From contig JAAVEM010000025.1 of assembly GCA_014801235.1 (NCBI GenBank), positions 42,681-81,130 of the forward strand: DNA of 38,450 bases, given 5' to 3'. Within the stretch, counting starts at the first letter, position 1, and each line of letters begins with the position of its first letter. The stretch is from Bacteroides sp. Lineage in GTDB: Bacteria; Bacteroidota; Bacteroidia; Bacteroidales; Muribaculaceae. This document shows, piece after piece, positions 20,272-30,227 of the stretch. The notes beneath the pieces were generated by a model. It did not search any database and was not told the DNA's origin. It saw only the letters and a program-made list of their open reading frames with translations. The translations under genes and the position numbers were made by a program.

Positions 20272-22563
20272 ATGTCTAAAGTAACTAAAGAAATGGCCCT
20301 CGACTACCATCGCGAGGGAAAACCGGGCAAAATCGAAATCGTGCCCACCGTGCCATATTCAACACAACAAGACTTGGCTCTTGCATATTCTCCCGGCGTA
20401 GCATACCCCTGCCTTGAAATCGAGCAAAACCCGCAGGACGCATACGAATATACCAACAAAGGCAATCTCGTAGCCGTGATAAGCAACGGAACCGCAGTGC
20501 TCGGACTTGGCGATATAGGCGCGCTTGCCGGAAAACCGGTGATGGAAGGAAAAGCCCTTCTTTTCAAGATTTTCGCCGGACTTGACTGTTTCGACATCGA
20601 AGTCAACGAAAAGGATCCCAAGAAATTCATCGAGATTGTAAAAGCGCTCGCCCCCACTTTCGGAGGAATCAACCTTGAGGACATCAAAGCTCCCGAATGC
20701 TTCGAAATCGAAGAGCGGTTGAAAGAGGAATGTAACATCCCCGTGATGCACGACGACCAGCACGGAACCGCCATCATCTCTGCTGCGGGACTTCTCAATG
20801 CTCTTGAAATCCAGGGAAAGAAAATCGAAGACGCCCGTCTCGTGGTGAACGGCGCCGGAGCTGCAGCCGTGAGTTGCACCAAGCTCTATATTGCCCTCGG
20901 CATTAAGCCTGAAAACGTGGTTATGTGCGACTCCAAGGGAGTTATCAACACCAGCCGCACCGATCTCAACCCCCAGAAAGCGCAATTTGCCACCTCGCGC
21001 GACATCACCACTCTTAAAGAGGCTATGGTCGATGCCGACGTGTTCCTCGGTTTGTCGGTAAAAGACGTGGTTACCGCCGAAATGGTACAGTCGATGGCTC
21101 CGAACCCCATCGTGTTCGCGCTCGCCAACCCCGACCCCGAAATCGCCTATGACACGGCAGTAAATTCACGCCCCGACCTCATCTTCGCCACCGGACGTTC
21201 CGACTATCCCAACCAGATAAACAACGTGCTCGGCTTCCCCTACATTTTCCGTGGAGCCCTCGACTGCGGAGCCACCTCTATCAATGAGGAGATGAAGCTT
21301 TCAGCCGTGAAGGCTATCGCATCGCTCGCCAAGGAACCGGTTCCCCCGGTAGTAAACGCAGCCTACGGCATGACCGACATCCACTTCGGCAAAGACTACA
21401 TTCTTCCGAAGCCGCTTGACCCCCGCCTCATCACTTGCGTGGCTCCGGCGGTAGCGCGCGGCGCCATGGAATCAGGCGTGGCTAAACGCCCCATCACCGA
21501 CTGGGAGGCATACAACAAGAAACTGCGCAAGCTCATGGGCTATGACGACCAGCTCATGCGCCGCTTGAGCGACACAGCGCGCGAAAATCCCAAGCGCGTG
21601 GTGTTCTCTGAAGCCAATACCGACAATATGCTCCGCGCCGCTGTCAACGCTTACCAGGACGGCATCTGCATCCCTGTTCTGCTCGGCAACGAGGAGATGA
21701 TCGAAAAGCGCGCCAACCGACTCGGACTTAACCTTGACGGAATCGAGATAATCAACCTTCGCCACGACCGCGAGGCTGAACGTCGCGCAAGATTCGCCAA
21801 GCAGTTCGCCAAGAAACGCGAACGCGACGGCATGACCTACCCCGCCGCTCTCGAACTGATGTTCGACCGCAACTACTTCGGCATGATGCTCGTGGAAAGC
21901 GGCGAAGCCGACGCGCTGCTCGCAGGAACCTACTCAGGAAATCTGCGCCCCACCGAAATCGCGCGAGACGTGATCGGCATACGCCCCTCTTTCAACCACT
22001 TCGCGTCAATGCACATCCTGCAAACTCAGCGCGGAGTCTACTTCATTGCCGACACTTCAATCAACAGCCATCCCGACGAGGACACCCTCTTCGACATCGC
22101 CCGCCTCGCCCGCAACTCGGTTGAATACTTCGCCCACAATCCGGTCATGGCGCTCGTTTCCTACTCCAACTTCGGAGGCAACAAGCTCCATGGATCGCGC
22201 ATAGTCCACAACGTGGTTGCAAGACTCCACGAAACCTATCCGGAACTTCCCGTCGACGGAGAAATGCAGATCGACTATGCCCTCAACAAGAACATGCGCG
22301 ACACCAACTATCCGTTCAACCGCATCAAGGGCATGGACGTCAACACCCTCATCTTCCCCAACCTCAGCTCGGCAAACACCGCCTACAAGATGTTGCTCTC
22401 GATGGGTGTCGGCGAGGTTATCGGACCGATCCAGATGGGCTTGAACAAGCCGGTTCACTTCATCAACGTCGACAGTCAGGTGCGCGACATCGTCAACCTC
22501 GCCACCATAGCCGTGCTTGACGCTGCCGTTCAGGAAAAAGTAGGCAACGACTACGACAAGTAA
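20272..22563 (+). CDS. maeB: NADP-dependent malic enzyme with C-terminal phosphotransacetylase-like domain
   Basis: [13 protein letters not shown]..., [41 protein letters not shown]-terminal PTA-like half. Confidence 0.95.
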   Translation: MSKVTKEMALDYHREGKPGKIEIVPTVPYSTQQDLALAYSPGVAYPCLEIEQNPQDAYEYTNKGNLVAVISNGTAVLGLGDIGALAGKPVMEGKALLFKIFAGLDCFDIEVNEKDPKKFIEIVKALAPTFGGINLEDIKAPECFEIEERLKEECNIPVMHDDQHGTAIISAAGLLNALEIQGKKIEDARLVVNGAGAAAVSCTKLYIALGIKPENVVMCDSKGVINTSRTDLNPQKAQFATSRDITTLKEAMVDADVFLGLSVKDVVTAEMVQSMAPNPIVFALANPDPEIAYDTAVNSRPDLIFATGRSDYPNQINNVLGFPYIFRGALDCGATSINEEMKLSAVKAIASLAKEPVPPVVNAAYGMTDIHFGKDYILPKPLDPRLITCVAPAVARGAMESGVAKRPITDWEAYNKKLRKLMGYDDQLMRRLSDTARENPKRVVFSEANTDNMLRAAVNAYQDGICIPVLLGNEEMIEKRANRLGLNLDGIEIINLRHDREAERRARFAKQFAKKRERDGMTYPAALELMFDRNYFGMMLVESGEADALLAGTYSGNLRPTEIARDVIGIRPSFNHFASMHILQTQRGVYFIADTSINSHPDEDTLFDIARLARNSVEYFAHNPVMALVSYSNFGGNKLHGSRIVHNVVARLHETYPELPVDGEMQIDYALNKNMRDTNYPFNRIKGMDVNTLIFPNLSSANTAYKMLLSMGVGEVIGPIQMGLNKPVHFINVDSQVRDIVNLATIAVLDAAVQEKVGNDYDK

Positions 22564-22598
22564 TCGAGAATCGCTGCAAAAATCCACTATCCCCCATC

Positions 22599-22654
22599 AA
22601 AAGTCTGCTTTTGAGTCTTCCCATCAATGATGACAAGAACAAAAGCAGACTTTT
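22599..22654 (+). terminator. Terminator of maeB
   Basis: Perfect 14-bp inverted repeat AAAAGTCTGCTTTT / AAAAGCAGACTTTT followed by T-rich sequence. Confidence 0.7.
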
Positions 22655-22705
22655 TATTATTATACATTTATATATATAGAAACCCTCAACCAAAAATTTT
22701 AGACT

Positions 22706-23578
22706 ATGAAACTTGACGGACGGCGACAAAGTTCAAACGTAGATGACCGGCGCGGACAACGCAGCGGCAGAGTGTTCCCGGTAAAAGCCGGCGGAATGGG
22801 CATCGGCGGATTAATAATTTTAGGATTGCTCACATGGATCATGGGAGGAAATCCGCTAAGCGTGCTCAACGGCAGCTCCGGACTGATGACCGACTCCGAG
22901 ACAACCGAATATGTGCCCTCACAGCAAGAGGAGGAGCTCGCTGAATTTTCTCGACAGATACTCGCCTCGACCGAAGACGTGTGGACCGAAATATTCCGCC
23001 AGCACGGAGCAACCTATCGCCCGCCAACACTCGTGCTCTTCACCGACGCCGTTCAGAGCGGATGCGGCAATGCCACCGCCCAGACAGGACCATTCTACTG
23101 TTCAGCAGACGAAAAACTCTACATCGACCTGTCGTTTTTCAGCCAGATGCGACAAACTCTCGGCGCCGACGGCGACTTCGCCTATGCCTACGTAATAGCC
23201 CACGAAGTGGGTCACCACGTGCAGCACCTGCTCGGAACCCTCGATAAAGCTCACACGGCAATGGCGCGCCAGTCGCAGACCGACGCCAACCAGACAAGCG
23301 TGCGCATCGAGCTACAAGCCGACTTCTATGCCGGTGTGTGGGGCTATCACGAAAACCGCATGTTCAGTTCTCTGGAAGACGGCGACCTGGAAGAGGCGAT
23401 AGCGACGGCATCGGTAATCGGCGACGACTATCTGCAAAAACAGGCTCAAGGCTATGCCGTGCCCGAATCATTCAACCACGGACGCTCCGACCAGCGAATG
23501 CGGTGGCTCAAAAAAGGACTCTCTACCGGCGACATCAACCAGGGCGACACCTTCTCACCCTCCTACAACTCCCTGTAA
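22706..23578 (+). CDS. YpfJ-like neutral zinc metallopeptidase
   Basis: MKLDGRRQSSNVDDRRG N-terminus; VIAHEVGHHVQHLLGT (HExxH); SVRIELQADFYAGVW. Confidence 0.9.
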   Translation: MKLDGRRQSSNVDDRRGQRSGRVFPVKAGGMGIGGLIILGLLTWIMGGNPLSVLNGSSGLMTDSETTEYVPSQQEEELAEFSRQILASTEDVWTEIFRQHGATYRPPTLVLFTDAVQSGCGNATAQTGPFYCSADEKLYIDLSFFSQMRQTLGADGDFAYAYVIAHEVGHHVQHLLGTLDKAHTAMARQSQTDANQTSVRIELQADFYAGVWGYHENRMFSSLEDGDLEEAIATASVIGDDYLQKQAQGYAVPESFNHGRSDQRMRWLKKGLSTGDINQGDTFSPSYNSL

Positions 23579-23598
23579 TCACCCCCGAAACTCATCAA

Positions 23599-23632
23599 AA
23601 AGGCATGGACTCCATTAGGAATCCATGCCTTT
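23599..23632. terminator. Terminator hairpin between convergent ypfJ-like and amt genes
   Basis: AAGGCATGGA...TCCATGCCTT stem with T-rich 3' side. Confidence 0.7.
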
Positions 23633-23653
23633 CCTCTTCTATTCTAAATGTTT

Positions 23654-25093
23654 TCAGCTCTGCTCCATGCCGCTGAACCACTCGGCGTCAGTCATCACAT
23701 CCTCGGCAATGCCGGTGCCTGTCTCGGCGCCATACTCCTCGCCATGCTGCGACAGGTCAAGACCTATCTCCTCGTTATGACGCGAAACTCTGAGCGGAAC
23801 AACCTTGTTCGTGAGCCAATAAAGACCATAGCTGACCACAAACGTGTAGGCAAACACTATCCCAAGCACGAGTATATGGTTCCAGAAAAATCGGGAACGA
23901 GAAATTATCTCGGGATTATCCTTGGCAAAAAAGCTGTAAGCGAAAATTCCCGTAGCGACAGTTCCAAGTATTCCCCCAAGCCCGTGGGTGGGAAACACGT
24001 CGAGCGCGTCATCGAGCATCTGCGAATATCCTTTCCATGACACAGCGAGATTGCAGCACATAGTGATCACAAACGAGATGAAAATGCTCTGTCCCACGGT
24101 GACCCAACCCGCGCACGGAGTGATCGCCACGAGTCCCACGACAGCGCCGATGGCGGCGCCCATTGCCGACGGCTTTCTGCCTCGGAGCGCGTCAAACACC
24201 ACCCATGTCACCATCGCCGTAGCCGCTGCGGTGTTAGTGTTAAGAAACGCAAGCACAGCTACACCGTCGGCGGCAAGCGAACTTCCTCCGTTAAAACCGA
24301 ACCATCCCAGCCACAGCATCGCCGCGCCGAGAAGCACGAAAGGAACATTGGCGGGTTTCGCAGCTTCGTCCGACTGAGTGCGCTTCCCCAGAAACATCGC
24401 GCCCGCAAGAGCGGCAACACCCGAAGCGGCATGAACCACGATGCCCCCGGCATAGTCGTGAACCTCAAGCATTCCAAATAGTCCCTCGGGATGCCAGGTG
24501 CAGTGGGCGAGCGGGCAATAAACGATAATGACCCACAGGACCATAAACAGCAGATAGCCCGAGAAGCGAACTCGCTCGGCAAACGAACCGGTGATGAGCG
24601 ACGGAGTGATGATGGCAAACTTCATCTGAAACAGCGCGAACAACACCAGCGGAATGGTGGTCGTGGCAATACCGATCTCCGACAACGCCGACTCCTGACG
24701 GTCAACAACATTATCAACACCCACACCGTCAAGCATCAGAAAATCGAGCGGATTCCCTATCACATGACCGATATCGTTGCCAAACGCAAGCCCGAATCCC
24801 ACTATGACCCATATCACACTGATGAATCCCATCACTATAAAACTCTGAAGCATAGTGGAAATGACATTCTTCGCCCTCACCATGCCGCCATAAAAAAATG
24901 ATAACCCGGGGGTCATCGTCAACAAAAAGATAGTAGCGGTAATCATCCAGGCGACATTGGCATAGAGATGATTGTTGGGCATCTCATACAAACCCTCCCG
25001 AGGACTCACAAACAAACCTGCGACACTGACGGCTAACATAATTATAAAAGCAACAAGCCATCCCGTCTTAATCTTTCTACCTTTCAAAACCAT
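23654..25093 (-). CDS. amt: Ammonium transporter
   Basis: MTPGLSFFYGGMVRAKNVISTMLQSF; GGIVVHAASGVAALAGAMFLGKR; DDALDVFPTHGLGGILGTVATGIF. Confidence 0.95.
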   Translation of the reverse strand: MVLKGRKIKTGWLVAFIIMLAVSVAGLFVSPREGLYEMPNNHLYANVAWMITATIFLLTMTPGLSFFYGGMVRAKNVISTMLQSFIVMGFISVIWVIVGFGLAFGNDIGHVIGNPLDFLMLDGVGVDNVVDRQESALSEIGIATTTIPLVLFALFQMKFAIITPSLITGSFAERVRFSGYLLFMVLWVIIVYCPLAHCTWHPEGLFGMLEVHDYAGGIVVHAASGVAALAGAMFLGKRTQSDEAAKPANVPFVLLGAAMLWLGWFGFNGGSSLAADGVAVLAFLNTNTAAATAMVTWVVFDALRGRKPSAMGAAIGAVVGLVAITPCAGWVTVGQSIFISFVITMCCNLAVSWKGYSQMLDDALDVFPTHGLGGILGTVATGIFAYSFFAKDNPEIISRSRFFWNHILVLGIVFAYTFVVSYGLYWLTNKVVPLRVSRHNEEIGLDLSQHGEEYGAETGTGIAEDVMTDAEWFSGMEQS

Positions 25094-25198
25094 AATCTCT
25101 GAGAATTTTTTTAATTATTTCATTCGTAACTTCACAATAAAAAGACATTCTGCAACAAAACGAGCCAATATTTTAGATTTATGCTTTACTTTCAGTCG

Positions 25199-25206
25199 CA
25201 AAGATA
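25199..25206 (-). promoter_or_regulatory. Predicted -7 box (TATCTTTG) of amt
   Basis: TAnnTTTG match about 106 nt upstream of the start. Confidence 0.45.
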
Positions 25207-25305
25207 GACATTTTCCACAATAACGCAAATAATTTTAACTTATTTCTTTCAATAATTCATTTTTGCCGCCAAAAACCTTTTCAACTCCGCCGGTGTTCTA
25301 ACAAT

Positions 25306-26721
25306 ATGACAGCGAGGGAACACCAACATCGGTCACAACGCCGCTCAACCATGGAGGCGATTGTGGGGTGGAAGCACAACCACTTCACCGATAAGTCATT
25401 TCTGCTCATTCTTGCCGTTATCGTGGGGCTCCTTTCAGGCACAGGCGCCTTCCTGCTCAAGCACATCATCATGCTCCTGAGCTCATGGCTCACCGCGCCA
25501 TTCTCATCCTCAGGACCCAACTGGTTCCTGCTCGCCCTCCCCCTCATCGGAATCCTCATAACAGGCATATACACCCGCTACATCCTCCGCGCCGACATCT
25601 CGGCAGGAACCGCCAAAATACGCAACGACCTCTCCACACGCAACTATCTCCTGCCCGGCAACCTCATGTACTCCTCGATCGTGGCGAGCTCCATCACCAT
25701 CGGCTTCGGAGGCTCGGCAGGAGCCGAGGGACCTATAGCCTACACCGGCGCCGCAATAGGAAGCAACATTGGCAGGTGGTTCAAGATGCCAAAGGAGATG
25801 CTCATGATTCTCATAGGATGCGGAGCCGGAGCCGGCATCGCCGGCATCTTCAAGGCGCCCATAGGAGGCGTGCTCTTCACCCTCGAAGTGCTCAGGCTCG
25901 AACTCACCACCTTCTCCGTCATCGCGCTCATCGTGGCGTGTCTCACAGCCGCCATGACAGCCTACGTCCTCTCGGGATTCACCATCGACCTCGACTACTT
26001 CCACTACACTCCCGTCGACAGCGATATGCTCGTGCTCGTCATAGCCCTCGGCATCTTCTGCGGGCTCTACTCGGTCTACTACTCCTACATAATGGAAAAA
26101 ATCGAAGGCTTCTTCAAAAGCCTGAAAAACCCCTGGGTCAAAAACATAATCGGCGGCGTCATCGTCTCGGTCGTCGTCTTCCTGTTCCCGTCGCTCTACG
26201 GCGAGGGCTACGCCTCAATCGGAAAAATCATCAACGGCGATCCAGCCGCAATCCTCTCAGGGTCATTCCTTGCCGCCGACGGAGCCCGCCCGTGGATCAT
26301 CGTGCTAATGGCGGCAGGAGTCATGCTCAGCAAGTGCTTCGCCACCTCAACCACCAACACCAGCGGCGGCGTGGGAGGCGAATTCGCGCCCACACTGTTT
26401 GCCGGGGCATTCGCAGGATATTTCTTCGCCGAGACGCTCAACCTCCTGTTCGGGCTCGGGCTTCCGGCTGGAAAATTCGCCTTCCTCGGAATGGCGGGCG
26501 TAATGGCAGGAGCAATCCGCGCCCCGCTCATGGCAATCTTCCTCACCGTGGAGATGACCGGAGCCTACACTCTGCTCCTCCCAGTGCTCATCACCGCGTC
26601 AATCTCATTTGCCACCGTAAGGCTATTCTCGCGCCACAGCTTCTTCACCAAGCGCGCGCCACGCCACTTCAAGCTCCCCGACTCACTCACCCAAAACACC
26701 CCCGACGAAAAAGCTCAATAA
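25306..26721 (+). CDS. ClC-family voltage-gated chloride channel protein (no CBS domains)
   Basis: GSAGAEGPIAYTGAAIGSNIGR, GAGAGIAGIFKAPIGGVLFTLEVL, TSGGVGGEFAPTLFAGAFAG, AGAIRAPLMAIFLTVEMTGAY. Confidence 0.93.
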   Translation: MTAREHQHRSQRRSTMEAIVGWKHNHFTDKSFLLILAVIVGLLSGTGAFLLKHIIMLLSSWLTAPFSSSGPNWFLLALPLIGILITGIYTRYILRADISAGTAKIRNDLSTRNYLLPGNLMYSSIVASSITIGFGGSAGAEGPIAYTGAAIGSNIGRWFKMPKEMLMILIGCGAGAGIAGIFKAPIGGVLFTLEVLRLELTTFSVIALIVACLTAAMTAYVLSGFTIDLDYFHYTPVDSDMLVLVIALGIFCGLYSVYYSYIMEKIEGFFKSLKNPWVKNIIGGVIVSVVVFLFPSLYGEGYASIGKIINGDPAAILSGSFLAADGARPWIIVLMAAGVMLSKCFATSTTNTSGGVGGEFAPTLFAGAFAGYFFAETLNLLFGLGLPAGKFAFLGMAGVMAGAIRAPLMAIFLTVEMTGAYTLLLPVLITASISFATVRLFSRHSFFTKRAPRHFKLPDSLTQNTPDEKAQ

Positions 26722-26774
26722 GGCTGTCGTCAAAATAGAATCGCATAGCCCCCTGTGCGTGCCATGTCAAAAAA

Positions 26775-26804
26775 CGCCCCAATATAGCGGGCTATATTGG
26801 GGCG
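26775..26804. terminator. Strong hairpin, likely bidirectional terminator between clc and queF
   Basis: CGCCCCAATATAGC-GG-GCTATATTGGGGCG, perfect 14-bp arms between convergent genes. Confidence 0.7.
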
Positions 26805-26819
26805 TATATTTCATCATTT

Positions 26820-27293
26820 TCAGAAATCGTTGCGGAAAGCGGCAAGCATCCTCTCCTTCACGAGATGCTGATGCTCCTCGTCGCCATAGTTGGCAAACGG
26901 ATAAATCGAGATACCACCGCGCGGAGTGAACAGCCCTATCACCTCAAGATAGCGAGGATCCATCAGCTTCACCAGATCCTTCATGATGATATTCACGCAA
27001 TCCTCGTGGAAATCCCCGTGATTGCGGAAACTGAACAGATAGAGCTTCAGGCTCTTACTCTCAACCATCTTCACCCGCGGTATATAATTGATGATGATGC
27101 GGGCAAAATCGGGCTGCCCCGTCTTGGGACAGAGCGACGTGAACTCAGGACATGTAAATGTCACCAGATACTCATTCTCCTGATGCTTGTTGTCAAACGT
27201 CTCAAGCACCTCGGGAGCATATTGGTCGGGATAGCGCGTGGAGGTATTCCCCAGCAGGGTCACTCCGGGCAGTTCTTCGGCTGTGCGTGGCAT
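26820..27293 (-). CDS. queF: NADPH-dependent 7-cyano-7-deazaguanine reductase (preQ1 synthase)
   Basis: [52 protein letters not shown]. Confidence 0.95.
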   Translation of the reverse strand: MPRTAEELPGVTLLGNTSTRYPDQYAPEVLETFDNKHQENEYLVTFTCPEFTSLCPKTGQPDFARIIINYIPRVKMVESKSLKLYLFSFRNHGDFHEDCVNIIMKDLVKLMDPRYLEVIGLFTPRGGISIYPFANYGDEEHQHLVKERMLAAFRNDF

Positions 27294-27309
27294 GTCGTCG
27301 TCCTCCTCC

Positions 27310-28947
27310 TTACTTAAAATTTATCTCCTTTTCCTTAAGTCTCTCGCCGGCGTCATCCACGATAGAGCGGAAATAACGCTCGTCATATCCGCCAAACTGC
27401 GGCGACGCGCATTGTCCCTGCGGAGTGCGGGCGAACACGCCCGGCTCAGTCTCGCGCTTGATATTACCGTCGAGGAACTTCACAAACAGGTAGTCGCCAA
27501 GTTTCTTAAATTCAGCGGTCGAGTGATTGGCAAGACGGTCGGAAAGCGCCGCGAGCTCCATGCGCTGATGAGTTTCAGGCATCGACATAACCCTCGCCTC
27601 AGTCTCCTTCACGGCAATCTCCATCGAGTCCTCAAGAGCGTTCTGCACCCGGCGAATGTCGGGAATCATCTGCGAATATCGGTTATAAGCCTGGTTAGCA
27701 ACATAGTTATGCACCCAGAAAGCGGCGTCCCACGACAGGTTGAGCATGTCGCCGTTGCCCGGAGCATAGCAATAAGGCACCTTGGTGACACAGCAATAAA
27801 TCGGAGCATACACGCAGGTGTTCGTGTCGTCAACGCCAAACCACAGCACCCCCTTCATCGGAGCCGGAACCGAGTCCCTCAACTGAGCCACGAAAGTGAA
27901 CGCCGTCTGCTGAGTCGCTATCGCGCGCTCATGAGTATAGTTCACGCTGTCGACCGTGAAGCTCATCGGACGCCAGCGGTAAGGCACCTTGAAAGGACCA
28001 GCGCCGATATCCTGAGTCATGTCAAACGGAGTGTCCTCAAAGTGGTCGCGCATAGCCCACTGCATGTCGCGCACGCTCAAAGGCTTGGAGGGCTTCACCC
28101 ACAGCGGCATGATCGGATCGGCGGCTTCATTGATCCAAGGCAGATACTTGTCCATCCCCTCGGCATTATGAGTGAAAAAGCTCCACACTCGCGCGTCACA
28201 TCCGCGCAGAGCGCCGAAATCAGTCACAGCATAAGCCTTCGAAAAGTCAAAATCCTCGTCCTTGCCGTCAAAATATCCCTGGCTGCGGGCAAACGTGATA
28301 ACGTCGGGCGAATAAAGAGTTTCCGGGTCATTAAGCGGGAAAGTGTGGATGCGCGAATGATTGGCATGCCCTGAAATCATTCCGTCGGGAATGCGGCGAG
28401 CCACCCACACGGCGCCCTTGCTCTTGCCACCCTTGCCTATCATCTCCATGATCCAAGCCTCCTTGCCGTCGGCAATCGAAAACGACTCCCCGCTGCTGTA
28501 ATAACCATGCTCCGCAACGAGGTCGGTCATCACCTTTATCGCCTCGCGGGCAGTCTTGGCGCGTTCAAGAGTGATATAAATAAGCGAACCATAGTCGATT
28601 ATGCCGGTAGTGTCCACCAGCTCCTCTCTGCCGCCCCATGTGCTCTCACTGATGGCGAGCCCATGCTCGTTCATATTGCCGATGGTCGCATAAGTTTTCC
28701 GCGGCTGGGGAATCTCCCCTAAAAACACGCCCGAATCCCAGTCATAAACCTTTCTCATCGCCCCCTTGGCATGCACGGCGGCAGGCTTAGAATACAATTC
28801 GCCATACAGACTGTGAGAGTCCGCGGCATAAGTGATCATCACACTATTGTCGGCGGTAGCGCCCGGCGTAGCGATAAGGCTCGTGCAAGCCATAGCCGAC
28901 GCAGCGGCAAACCCCGCAAGTATCGTGAAAAAATTACGTTTATCCAT
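27310..28947 (-). CDS. C69 family dipeptidase
   Basis: N-terminal nucleophile motif [27 protein letters not shown]; full-length 545 aa. Confidence 0.93.
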   Translation of the reverse strand: MDKRNFFTILAGFAAASAMACTSLIATPGATADNSVMITYAADSHSLYGELYSKPAAVHAKGAMRKVYDWDSGVFLGEIPQPRKTYATIGNMNEHGLAISESTWGGREELVDTTGIIDYGSLIYITLERAKTAREAIKVMTDLVAEHGYYSSGESFSIADGKEAWIMEMIGKGGKSKGAVWVARRIPDGMISGHANHSRIHTFPLNDPETLYSPDVITFARSQGYFDGKDEDFDFSKAYAVTDFGALRGCDARVWSFFTHNAEGMDKYLPWINEAADPIMPLWVKPSKPLSVRDMQWAMRDHFEDTPFDMTQDIGAGPFKVPYRWRPMSFTVDSVNYTHERAIATQQTAFTFVAQLRDSVPAPMKGVLWFGVDDTNTCVYAPIYCCVTKVPYCYAPGNGDMLNLSWDAAFWVHNYVANQAYNRYSQMIPDIRRVQNALEDSMEIAVKETEARVMSMPETHQRMELAALSDRLANHSTAEFKKLGDYLFVKFLDGNIKRETEPGVFARTPQGQCASPQFGGYDERYFRSIVDDAGERLKEKEINFK

Positions 28948-28969
28948 AATTCAAAAAAACATTATAATG

Positions 28970-28977
28970 CAAAGATA
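28970..28977 (-). promoter_or_regulatory. Predicted -7 box (TATCTTTG) of the C69 dipeptidase gene
   Basis: TAnnTTTG match about 23 nt upstream of the start. Confidence 0.5.
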
Positions 28978-29114
28978 ATAAAAATATCAACATCCACCCA
29001 AAAGTACCAACATCCCGCCCCACCCCCAAAAATACAATACCCCGATATGTAATCGCATTCGCAAGATGATGAAGATAACATGATTGAGAATCCAAAAGGG
29101 TTTCTGCCACGCAA

Positions 29115-29212
29115 TCAACGTCGGAGACGTTGAAATATGCGAAACCCCATGTTGGCGCGCCAACATGGGGCAAGGGAATGCATCACCTATTCATCCTCGG
29201 AGAGGATGAATA
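29115..29212 (+). repeat. Composite hairpin element, copy A: GGA hairpin (29115-29133), palindrome (29145-29170), GGA hairpin (29188-29212)
   Basis: TCAACGTC-GGA-GACGTTGA; GAAA + CCCCATGTTGGCGCGCCAACATGGGG (26-nt perfect palindrome); TATTCATCCTC-GGA-GAGGATGAATA. Confidence 0.85.
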
Positions 29213-29273
29213 AAAACACCACATAAGAGATAGACACACCCATGCAAACCAAGCCATAGGGTATAAAAAAAGC

Positions 29274-29305
29274 GGACCATGCGCTCCTCCCGGAGAGCAT
29301 GGTCC
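29274..29305 (-). terminator. Terminator of the right-hand SusC-SusD-lipoprotein operon
   Basis: GGACCATGC...GCATGGTCC followed on the minus strand by GCTTTTTTTATAC. Confidence 0.8.
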
Positions 29306-29341
29306 TTAAAAAAAGTATTTAAAAGTTGTGTATGTGCTGAT

Positions 29342-30193
29342 TTATTGCTGATTCGGAACGAAATATTCGTAACCGTATCCAAGGCTACCTGCCGATACCG
29401 ACATATTCAGATACAGGAAGCAAGTATAGTCATCATACATTCCGCTCTCAAAACCGTTGTCGGTCACGAATGCAGAATTGCCCTGCCAGTAGCCGATGTC
29501 CTGAGCGAACACGGTTCCATAGTTACCATAGGTGAACGGAGTGTTCTGGGGAGCTATACGGAAGAATGTGTATGTTCCGTCGGTATCCTTGCCGGTATAG
29601 TCGGGCAAAAGATTGATTTTAAGCGACCATCCTTCTCCATATACATCCTTGAATCGATAAAGAGTCTCATCAGTTGTACAGATCTGAAGCTCGGTCAGGT
29701 TTTCCTCCATGCCGGTCACATTAGCGAACTTGTCGAAATAATACGTTCCGTTCACCACGTGCTCCCATTCGAGTCCGAGGAAAGCGATTGTTGAACGATG
29801 GTGCTTATTTCCCTTAACGCCAACGGCTGAAATGGTGTAAGAACCATAAATATCGGTAAGAACGACATCGGTATATCCGTCTTCACCCGGAGCGATCTTG
29901 GTTCCTGCACTTATAACGTGCTGGATATATGCCTCTTCGCCGTCAGCTTCGATAGCCGCTTTAACATCGGCGTCCTTCTCGGCGATGTAGTAGATCTCCT
30001 CCACCTTATTGTTGGTAGCGAAACGCACCATCACGTCGTTGTCGGCATTATATTCCGACGAAGGTTCGTAAGTATAGAGCGTCACCACCGGCTTCGAGTC
30101 AGAACCCGGTTCGGTTCCCTCGTCTGCCGAGCATGAGGTCATCACCATTGCCATGCCGGCGAACAGCCCCAATAGATATTTTGATTTATTCAT
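29342..30193 (-). CDS. Hypothetical lipoprotein encoded distal to susCD
   Basis: Start MNKSKYLLGLFAGMAMVMTSCSADEG (lipobox); last gene before the terminator; no family recognised with confidence. Confidence 0.8.
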   Translation of the reverse strand: MNKSKYLLGLFAGMAMVMTSCSADEGTEPGSDSKPVVTLYTYEPSSEYNADNDVMVRFATNNKVEEIYYIAEKDADVKAAIEADGEEAYIQHVISAGTKIAPGEDGYTDVVLTDIYGSYTISAVGVKGNKHHRSTIAFLGLEWEHVVNGTYYFDKFANVTGMEENLTELQICTTDETLYRFKDVYGEGWSLKINLLPDYTGKDTDGTYTFFRIAPQNTPFTYGNYGTVFAQDIGYWQGNSAFVTDNGFESGMYDDYTCFLYLNMSVSAGSLGYGYEYFVPNQQ

Positions 30194-30227
30194 TTGTCTC
30201 GATTTAAATGATAAGTTTGACATTTAA

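Noticed and set aside
25485-26738. 417-aa plus-strand ORF overlapping the ClC gene in another frame
   Set aside because: Arg/His/Pro-rich translation without family features; shadow frame of a high-GC conserved gene.
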